Below the pieces are notes generated by a model. The model saw only the letters and a list, made by a program, of their open reading frames with translations. It did not search any database and was not told where the DNA came from. This document shows positions 57,841 to 64,000 of a stretch of 64,000 bases of DNA, piece by piece; position 1 is the first letter of the stretch; every line of letters starts with the position of its first letter. The translations under genes and the position numbers were made by a program. Source of the DNA: Aeromicrobium sp. Leaf245 (lineage in GTDB: Bacteria; Actinomycetota; Actinomycetes; Propionibacteriales; Nocardioidaceae); the NCBI RefSeq assembly GCF_942548115.1, contig NZ_OW824151.1, forward strand, positions 1,054,001 to 1,118,000, read 5' to 3'.

Positions 57841-57926
57841 AGACCATATGTTTTGCGGCGGAAGGTGATCCGCACCACTCCTCCCGACCGTCAGGACGGA
57901 CGGGGAGAATCCGTCGAAGGAGCCCG

Positions 57927-58958
57927 ATGACCGGCACCGGCGCCACCCCCGCGATCCGACTGAGCGGCCTGCAGAAGCACTTCGGCGAGGTCCGGGCCGT
58001 CGACGGCGTGGACCTGGAGATCGCCGACGGCGAGTTCTTCTCGATGCTGGGTCCGTCGGGGTCCGGCAAGACCACGGTGCTGCGTCTCGTGGCCGGCTTC
58101 GAGCAGCCGACCGCGGGCTCGATCGAGCTCGGGGGCCGCGACGTCACCGGCTCGGCACCCTTCGAGCGCGACGTCAACACCGTGTTCCAGGACTATGCGC
58201 TGTTCCCGCACATGAGCGTGCTCGAGAACGTGGCCTACGGACTGCGGGTGCGCGGTGTCGACCGCCGCGAGCGCCGGTCCCGTGCGCTCGAGGCCCTCGA
58301 GACGGTGCGCCTGCAGCACGTGGCCGACCGTCGCCCCACGCAGCTCTCGGGCGGCCAGCGCCAACGTGTGGCCCTGGCCCGGGCCGTCGTGGTCCGCCCG
58401 AAGGTGCTCCTGCTCGACGAGCCCCTCGGCGCCCTCGACCTCAAGCTGCGCGAGCAGATGCAGGTGGAGCTCAAGCAGCTGCAGCGCGAGCTCGGCATCA
58501 CCTTCGTCTTCGTCACCCACGACCAGGAGGAGGCGCTCACGCTCAGCGACCGCGTCGCCGTCTTCAACGAGGGGCGGATCGTGCAGCTGGGCAGCCCCCG
58601 GGACGTCTACGAGACCCCGGTCGACGAGTACGTCGCGTCGTTCGTCGGCACGTCGAACCTCTTCGACCCCGACGCCTCGCGCACCGTCCTCGGACGGGAG
58701 GGTCGCTACGCGCTGCGGCCGGAGAAGATCCACCTCGCGGCCTCCGGCATCGCCAGCGACCCGGTCGACGGTCGCGACAGCGTCCGCGGCGTCGTCGCCG
58801 AGACCATCTACCTCGGCATCGGTCGGCGCGTCGTCGTCGACACCGAGCAGGGCGCCCGCCTGGTCGTCCTCGAGCCCTCCACCGCCCTGGCGGCGGTCGA
58901 GCGGGGCGACGCCGTCGTCGCCTCGTGGCGCCACGACGACCTCGTGACGCTCACCTGA
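57927..58958 (+). CDS. PotA-like ABC transporter ATP-binding protein
   Basis: 343 residues. Walker A GPSGSGKTT, signature LSGGQRQR, Walker B VLLLDEPLGALD and H-loop VTHDQEEA are intact. A C-terminal TOBE-like domain follows (LRPEKIHLAAS, RGVVAETIYLGIGRRVVV). This is the polyamine/opine/thiamine (PotA) type. ATG preceded by GAAGGAG. First gene of a four-gene importer operon. Confidence 0.92.
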   Translation: MTGTGATPAIRLSGLQKHFGEVRAVDGVDLEIADGEFFSMLGPSGSGKTTVLRLVAGFEQPTAGSIELGGRDVTGSAPFERDVNTVFQDYALFPHMSVLENVAYGLRVRGVDRRERRSRALEALETVRLQHVADRRPTQLSGGQRQRVALARAVVVRPKVLLLDEPLGALDLKLREQMQVELKQLQRELGITFVFVTHDQEEALTLSDRVAVFNEGRIVQLGSPRDVYETPVDEYVASFVGTSNLFDPDASRTVLGREGRYALRPEKIHLAASGIASDPVDGRDSVRGVVAETIYLGIGRRVVVDTEQGARLVVLEPSTALAAVERGDAVVASWRHDDLVTLT

Positions 58959-58996
58959 TCCCCCCACCACACCCACAGAAGAGAACGGAATCCGAG

Positions 58997-60172
58997 ATGA
59001 TCCCCACGACCAGGAGAGGCCGCGTCGGCGCCATCGCCGCCGCCGTCACCTGCAGCCTCGCTCTCGCCGCCTGTGGCGGGGGCTCCGACGACGACGCCGC
59101 CACGGGTGCACCCACGAAGCTCGGCAAGACCGAGGGCCAGGTCTCGATCCTGGCGTGGCCCGGCTACGTCGAGGACGGCAGCAACGACCCCGACGCCGAC
59201 TGGGTCACCTCCTTCGAGGAGGAGACCGGCTGCAAGGTCACGAGCAAGGTCTACGGCACGTCCGACGAGGCGTTCAACCTCGCCAAGTCCGGCGACTACG
59301 ACGTCGTCGCCGCGTCCGGCGACCTCACGCTGCGCATGATCGCCGCCAAGGCGGCCGCCGAGGTCAACACCGACCTGGTGCCGAACTACGAGAAGGTCTT
59401 CGACTTCCTGAAGGACCAGGAGTGGAACACCGTCGACGGCAAGAACTACGGCGTCCCGCACGGCTACGGCGCCAACCTGCTCATGTACAACGCCGACGTC
59501 GTGAAGGACGAGCCGACGTCGTGGGACGTCGTGTTCGACAAGTCCTCGCAGTACAAGGGCAAGGTCACGGCCTACGACTCGCCGATCTACATCGCCGACG
59601 CCGCCATGTACCTCATGTCGACGCAGCCGGAGCTGAAGATCGAGAACCCCTACGCCCTCGACGAGAAGCAGCTGGCCGCCGCGGTCGACCTGCTCAAGGG
59701 CCAGCGCACCAACGTCGGCGAGTACTGGTCGGACTACCTCAAGGAGGCCTCGGCCTTCAAGACCGGCGACTCCGTGGTGGGCACCACCTGGCAGGTCATC
59801 GCGAACACGATCGACCAGGACAACGTGAAGGTCACGGTGCCGAAGGAGGGCGTCACGGGCTGGAACGACACCTGGATGATCGCCGCCAAGGCCAAGAACC
59901 CCAACTGCGCCTACAAGTGGCTCGACCACATCGAGGACCCGAAGACCAACGCGCAGGCCACCGAGTACTTCGGCGAGTCGCCGAACAGCGAGGAGGCGTG
60001 CGACTTCGCGAGCGAGGGCTTCTGCGAGACGTACCACGCCGGCGACAAGGCCTACTCGGACAAGATCTGGTACTGGCGCACGCCGATCGCCGAGTGCCTC
60101 GACGGCCGCACGGACGTCGAGTGCACCGACTACTCGGACTGGACCAAGGCCTGGACCGAGATCAAGGGCTGA
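58997..60172 (+). CDS. PotD-like solute-binding lipoprotein
   Basis: 391 residues. The signal peptide ends in the lipobox LAACG, then a polyamine-type periplasmic-binding fold begins at VSILAWPGYVEDG. Aromatic and acidic residues such as WNTVDGKNYGVPHGYGANLL fit binding of a cationic amine (putrescine, spermidine or a similar compound). Lies 38 bases after the ATPase gene. Confidence 0.88.
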   Translation: MIPTTRRGRVGAIAAAVTCSLALAACGGGSDDDAATGAPTKLGKTEGQVSILAWPGYVEDGSNDPDADWVTSFEEETGCKVTSKVYGTSDEAFNLAKSGDYDVVAASGDLTLRMIAAKAAAEVNTDLVPNYEKVFDFLKDQEWNTVDGKNYGVPHGYGANLLMYNADVVKDEPTSWDVVFDKSSQYKGKVTAYDSPIYIADAAMYLMSTQPELKIENPYALDEKQLAAAVDLLKGQRTNVGEYWSDYLKEASAFKTGDSVVGTTWQVIANTIDQDNVKVTVPKEGVTGWNDTWMIAAKAKNPNCAYKWLDHIEDPKTNAQATEYFGESPNSEEACDFASEGFCETYHAGDKAYSDKIWYWRTPIAECLDGRTDVECTDYSDWTKAWTEIKG

Positions 60173-60173
60173 C

Positions 60174-61094
60174 GTGACCCAGTCGACCACGTCCGAGGTG
60201 GCCGTCCCGTCCCTGTCCGGGACCGGGGCGGCCACCCGCCGGGCCTCCTCCTTCCTCGCCACGCGGCCGCGGCTGAGGCTCGGGCTGTTCCTGACCGCGC
60301 CGCTGACGTGGCTCGTGCTCGTCTACGTGGTGGCGCTCTCGGCGCTGCTCGTGACGGCGCTGTGGTCGGTCGACAGCTTCACCGGTGAGATCGACCGCGG
60401 CCTCACCCTCGACAACCTGCGCGAGGTCGTCACCAACTCGCTCTACCGCACGGTCACGCTGCGCACGCTCGGTGTCGCGGCGCTGGTGACGGTCGTCGAC
60501 GTCGCGATCGCGCTGCCGATCGCCTTCTACATGGCCAAGGTCGCGTCGCCGCGTGCCCGGCGTCTGCTGGTGGTCGCGGTCCTCACGCCGCTGTGGGCGA
60601 GCTACCTCGTCAAGGCGTTCGCCTGGCGGTCGCTGCTCAGCGAGGGCGGGCTCGTCGACTGGGTGCTGAACCCGTTCGGCGGCCAGACGCCCGGCTACGG
60701 GCTGACCGCCGTCGTGCTCACGCAGGCCTACATCTGGCTGCCGTACGTGATCCTGCCGATCTTCGCCGGCATGGAGCGCGTCCCCGACTCGATGCTCGAG
60801 GCTGCGGGCGACCTCGGCGCGTCGGCGGGCACCACCGTCCGGACCGTCGTGATGCCGCTGCTGCTGCCCTCGGTCGCCGCGGGCTCGATCTTCAGCTTCT
60901 CCCTCACGCTGGGCGACTACATCAGCGTCAACATCGTGGGCGGTGCCAACCAGATGCTCGGCAACCTCGTCTACACGAACGTCGGCGCGGCCAACAACCT
61001 GCCGCTCGCCGCCGCGATCGCCCTCATCCCCATCGTCGTCATGCTCGGGTACCTCGCGGCGGTCCGCCGCACGGGCGCCCTGGACACCCTCTAG
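60174..61094 (+). CDS. PotB-like ABC permease
   Basis: 306 residues with six or seven helices. The EAA coupling loop reads EAAGDLGASAGTTVRTVVMPLLLP, and the helix AFAWRSLLSEGGLVDWVLN resembles PotB. The GTG start is 1 base after the binding-protein stop. Confidence 0.9.
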   Translation: MTQSTTSEVAVPSLSGTGAATRRASSFLATRPRLRLGLFLTAPLTWLVLVYVVALSALLVTALWSVDSFTGEIDRGLTLDNLREVVTNSLYRTVTLRTLGVAALVTVVDVAIALPIAFYMAKVASPRARRLLVVAVLTPLWASYLVKAFAWRSLLSEGGLVDWVLNPFGGQTPGYGLTAVVLTQAYIWLPYVILPIFAGMERVPDSMLEAAGDLGASAGTTVRTVVMPLLLPSVAAGSIFSFSLTLGDYISVNIVGGANQMLGNLVYTNVGAANNLPLAAAIALIPIVVMLGYLAAVRRTGALDTL

Positions 61095-61103
61095 GAGCGC
61101 GTC

Positions 61104-61904
61104 GTGACCCTCAGTCCTCTCGCGCGACGTCTGCTGCTCGGCGTCACCGGCCTCGTGCTGGTGCTCATGTACGCGCCGCTGCTGGTCGTGGTGGCCAACT
61201 CCTTCAACCCCGACCCGTCGATGACGTGGCCGCCCGAGGGGTTCACCACCCAGTGGTGGGTGCGCGCGTTCCACAGCGCGGGCGCCCGCGACGCGGTGCT
61301 CACGAGCGTGCAGGTGGCGCTCGCCTCGACCGCCGTGGCGCTGCTGCTCGGCACGCTCATGGCCTTCGCGCTGCAGCGGTTCGCGTTCTTCGGGCGCAAC
61401 ACGGTGAACCTGCTCGTGATCCTGCCGATCGCCCTGCCCGGCATCGTCACCGGCGTGGCGCTGAACAACGCCTTCCGCGGGATCCTGGCCATCGAGCTGG
61501 GCGTGGCCACGCTGATCGTCGCGCACGCCACCTTCTGCATCGTCACGGTGTTCAACAACGTCATCGCCCGGCTGCGCCGCATGGGCGGCAACCTGGAGGA
61601 GGCCTCGGCCGACTTGGGCGCGGGCCTCTGGACGACGTTCCGACTCGTCACGTTCCCGCAGCTGCGCTCGGCGCTGCTCGCCGGTGGTCTCCTCGCCTTC
61701 GCGCTGAGCTTCGACGAGATCATCGTGACCACCTTCACGGCCGGGCCCGGCACCACGACCCTGCCGATCTGGATCCTCAACAACCTGTTCCGTCCCAACC
61801 AGGCGCCGGTGGTCGCGGTCGTGGCCGTGGTGCTGATCGTCGTCTCCGTGGTGCCGATCTGGATCGCGCAGCGCATCGCCGGCGAGGCGGAGACGGTTCG
61901 ATGA
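61104..61904 (+). CDS. PotC-like ABC permease
   Basis: 266 residues and six helices. Signature EEASADLGAGLWTTFRLVTFPQLRSALLAGGLLAF is the EAA loop; APLLVVVANSFNPDPSMTWPPEGF at the start is typical of PotC. GTG start. Completes the importer. Confidence 0.9.
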   Translation: MTLSPLARRLLLGVTGLVLVLMYAPLLVVVANSFNPDPSMTWPPEGFTTQWWVRAFHSAGARDAVLTSVQVALASTAVALLLGTLMAFALQRFAFFGRNTVNLLVILPIALPGIVTGVALNNAFRGILAIELGVATLIVAHATFCIVTVFNNVIARLRRMGGNLEEASADLGAGLWTTFRLVTFPQLRSALLAGGLLAFALSFDEIIVTTFTAGPGTTTLPIWILNNLFRPNQAPVVAVVAVVLIVVSVVPIWIAQRIAGEAETVR

Positions 61905-62020
61905 GCGGCGCACCCGTGCCGCCGCTCGTCGCCGGGCCGAGGACCCGCGCACCGCGTAACGTCGGACTCCCGACCTCACGACCAGCCACCACCCTCCGCC
62001 CCTGATCGAAGGAGCCCCCG

Positions 62021-63367
62021 ATGAGCCTCTACGCCGTCACGAACCCCGCCACCGGCGAGGTCGTCCAGGAGTACCCCACCGCCAGCGACGCCGACGTCGA
62101 GAACGCGGTCACGGCCGCGGACGAGGCGTTCCGCACGTGGTCGCGGTCCTCCACCGTGGCCGAGCGGGCCGAGCTGGTGCGCCGCGTCGGCGCGCTGCAC
62201 CACGAGCGTCGCAACGAGCTGGCCGCCATCATCCAGCGCGAGATGGGCAAGCCGCTCGAGGAGTGCCTGGGCGAGGTCGACTTCTGCACCGCCATCTACG
62301 ACTTCTACGCCGACAACGCCGCGGCGTTCATGGCCGACGAGCCGCTCGAGCTGCTCGAGGGCGAGGGATCGGCCGTCGTGAAGCGCACGGCCGTGGGCGT
62401 GCTGCTCGGCATCATGCCGTGGAACTTCCCGTACTACCAGATCGCACGCTTCGCGGGCCCCAACCTCGCGACCGGCAACACCATCGTCCTCAAGCACGCA
62501 CCGCAGTGCCCCGAGTCCGCCGCGGCGCTCGAGCGGATCTTCCTCGACGCCGGCTTCCCCGAGGGTGCCTACGTCAACGTCTACGCCACGAACGAGCAGG
62601 TCGCCGACGTCATCGCCGACCCGCGGGTCCAGGGCGTCTCGCTCACCGGGTCCGAGCGCGCCGGTGCGGCCGTGGCCGAGATCGCTGGTCGCCACCTCAA
62701 GAAGGTCGTCCTCGAGCTCGGCGGGTCCGACCCGTTCGTGGTGCTGGGCAGCTCCGACCTCGACGACACGGTCGACAAGGCCGTGGCGGCGCGGCTCGAC
62801 AACACCGGCCAGGCCTGCAACGCGGGCAAGCGGTTCATCGTCGTCGAGGACCTCTACGACTCGTTCGTCGAGAAGTTCACCGCCAAGATGCTCGCGGCCG
62901 CCGAGGGCATCGCGCCGCTGTCGTCCGTCGCCGCGGCCGAGCGGCTGGCCGACCAGGTGGAGCGTGCCGTCGAGCAGGGCGCGCACCTGGAGAGCGCGGG
63001 GGAGCGCGACGGCGCCCACTTCCCGCCCGGCGTGCTCACGGGCGTGAAGCCCGGTGACGACGCCTTCCACGAGGAGCTGTTCGGCCCGGTGGGCATCGTG
63101 TTCAAGGTCGGGTCGGAGGAGGAGGCCGTGGAGCTCGCGAACGACACCCCGTTCGGTCTCGGCTCCTACGTGTTCACCGACGACGCCGACCAGGCCCAGC
63201 GGGTGGCCGACCGCATCGAGGCCGGCATGGTCTTCGTCAACGGCGTCGGCGCCGAGGGTGCCGAGCTGCCCTTCGGCGGCGTCAAGCGGTCCGGGTTCGG
63301 CCGCGAGCTCGGACGCTTCGGCATGGACGAGTTCGTCAACAAGAAGCTCATCCGCACGGTCGGCTGA
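62021..63367 (+). CDS. NAD-dependent succinate-semialdehyde-type dehydrogenase
   Basis: 448-residue aldehyde dehydrogenase of the short SSADH (Sad/GabD1-like) type. IMPWNFPYYQ, Glu in ELGGSDPF and Cys in GQACNAGKRF are present, and the C-terminus is complete (SGFGRELGRFGMDEFVNKKLI). It follows the ABC importer and lies 10 kb from gabT and the broken gabD, so it may be the working enzyme that turns succinate semialdehyde into succinate. ATG with GAAGGAGCCCCCG upstream. Confidence 0.9.
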   Translation: MSLYAVTNPATGEVVQEYPTASDADVENAVTAADEAFRTWSRSSTVAERAELVRRVGALHHERRNELAAIIQREMGKPLEECLGEVDFCTAIYDFYADNAAAFMADEPLELLEGEGSAVVKRTAVGVLLGIMPWNFPYYQIARFAGPNLATGNTIVLKHAPQCPESAAALERIFLDAGFPEGAYVNVYATNEQVADVIADPRVQGVSLTGSERAGAAVAEIAGRHLKKVVLELGGSDPFVVLGSSDLDDTVDKAVAARLDNTGQACNAGKRFIVVEDLYDSFVEKFTAKMLAAAEGIAPLSSVAAAERLADQVERAVEQGAHLESAGERDGAHFPPGVLTGVKPGDDAFHEELFGPVGIVFKVGSEEEAVELANDTPFGLGSYVFTDDADQAQRVADRIEAGMVFVNGVGAEGAELPFGGVKRSGFGRELGRFGMDEFVNKKLIRTVG

Positions 63368-63372
63368 GCGCC

Positions 63373-63389
63373 GCACCTCGACGAGGTGC
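63373..63389 (+). terminator. Short hairpin after the dehydrogenase
   Basis: GCACCTC and GAGGTGC with a 3-base loop, 5 bases after the stop. Confidence 0.6.
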
Positions 63390-63430
63390 CCGGTCCCGCG
63401 TCATGACCGGGGTCCTGCTCCGTCCCAGTA

Positions 63431-63473
63431 GGTGCCGGTCCCGCTCGGCAACAGGGCGGGCGGGGCCGGCACC
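63431..63473. repeat. Inverted repeat before pyrD
   Basis: GGTGCCGG (63431-63438) and CCGGCACC (63466-63473), with inner CCCGC/GCGGG pairing, in the 164-base gap before pyrD. The right side overlaps a sequence like the GC-rich repeats at 42537. Confidence 0.55.
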
Positions 63474-63531
63474 CCGGGCCACGGCAGCGTCGCCGCGATG
63501 GGCGTGATCGGCCCGGACTAGGCTGGCGGCC

Positions 63532-64000
63532 GTGGCCTACGACGCGCTGTTCTCGACGGTCTTCGCCCGCATGGACCCCGAGGTCGCGCACGAGCAGGCG
63601 TTCCGGGCGATCCGGCTCGGGGGTCGCCTCGCCGCTCCGCTGACGTCGGTGCCCCCGGCGCCCCGCACCGTGATGGGGGTGGAGTTCCCGAACGCGTTCG
63701 GGCTGGCGGCGGGCTTCGACAAGAACGCCCGCGCCGTCCCGGGCCTGCTGGGGCTGGGCTTCGGGCACGTCGAGGTCGGGACGGTCACGGCGCGCCCGCA
63801 GCCGGGGAACCCACGGCCGCGCCTGTTCCGGCTGCTCGAGGACGAGGCGATCGTGAACCGGATGGGGTTCAACAACGACGGTGCGGCCGTGGTGGCGTCC
63901 CGCCTGCACCGGCTGCGCCGCACCCGTGCGGGTGCCGACGCGGTGATCGGCGTCAACATCGGCAAGACGAAGGTCGTGCCGGCGGCCGAGGCCGTGGCCG
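63532..64000 (+). CDS. pyrD: Quinone-dependent dihydroorotate dehydrogenase (5' part)
   Basis: The gene runs off the window after 156 codons. The visible product starts [22 protein letters not shown], followed by [46 protein letters not shown] and [13 protein letters not shown], which are the FMN/substrate-binding blocks of class 2 PyrD. It reduces menaquinone while oxidising dihydroorotate for pyrimidine synthesis, in keeping with the quinone-centred region. GTG start preceded by GGCTGGCGGCC. Confidence 0.92.
   Translation, partial: MAYDALFSTVFARMDPEVAHEQAFRAIRLGGRLAAPLTSVPPAPRTVMGVEFPNAFGLAAGFDKNARAVPGLLGLGFGHVEVGTVTARPQPGNPRPRLFRLLEDEAIVNRMGFNNDGAAVVASRLHRLRRTRAGADAVIGVNIGKTKVVPAAEAVA

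Noticed and set aside
61901..62005. 34-residue open frame overlapping the last permease stop (ATGA)
   Set aside because: No recognisable family, Pro/Arg-rich, and it simply fills the gap before the dehydrogenase; the overlap is the only support.
1..64000. CRISPR arrays, rRNA operons, insertion sequences, prophage or replication origin
   Set aside because: No regular spaced direct repeats, no rRNA sequence, no transposase or integrase and no DnaA-box cluster were seen.

Overview
The window is about 72% GC by eye, densely packed, with many GTG starts and 4-base stop/start overlaps. It encodes menaquinone (not ubiquinone) synthesis, a 14-gene Nuo complex and actinobacterial families such as DUF4229. 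This points to a high-GC aerobic actinobacterium, most likely Nocardioidaceae (Aeromicrobium/Nocardioides type). The taxon is inferred from gene content, not from a database search.

Bases 1-7400: a secreted lytic transglycosylase lies opposite hemL. hemL leads a cascade of histidine phosphatase, ResA/TlpA thioredoxin, ccdA, resB and ccsB, i.e. haem precursor synthesis plus System II cytochrome c maturation. Bases 7400-8510 hold a DUF559/AbiEi-like gene bracketed by related palindromes. Bases 8525-21912 hold small membrane proteins, a cysteine-synthase-like enzyme, a phosphoesterase and the menaquinone genes menA, menE, menC, menD, menF and menG, interrupted by a GMC oxidoreductase/aldehyde dehydrogenase pair. 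menB and menH are not seen here.

Bases 22028-38923: a textbook Rex operator precedes a complete nuoA-N operon (NADH:menaquinone oxidoreductase), followed by a polyprenyl diphosphate synthase that probably makes the menaquinone side chain. Together with the men and ccs genes, this is a respiratory-chain superregion.

Bases 39034-45477: RarD-like permease, methyltransferase, TIGR02206 membrane protein, PepSY-like lipoprotein, YajQ, an ArsR/SRPBCC pair with a near-perfect operator, tRNA-Tyr(GTA), a GlxA-type regulator and an isochorismatase-like hydrolase. Bases 45653-49324: a LacI-regulated pair made of a DHDPS-like lyase and an Nramp-fold transporter lacking the canonical metal ligands; each promoter carries two AACGTT-centred boxes with the same 12-bp spacing. 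Bases 49328-52433: a TetR-controlled drug-efflux MFS gene and an SDR gene.

Bases 52469-63367: a GABA/polyamine module with gabD (broken by a 1-base frameshift near its 3' end), gabT, a LysR regulator, a soluble Cache-domain protein coupled to a FadR-type GntR regulator, a PotABCD-like ABC transporter and a second, intact succinate-semialdehyde-type dehydrogenase. The window ends inside pyrD. No CRISPR array, rRNA, prophage or recognisable transposase was seen, and no gene-free stretch exceeds 300 bases. The longest gaps are described as operators, hairpins or repeats.
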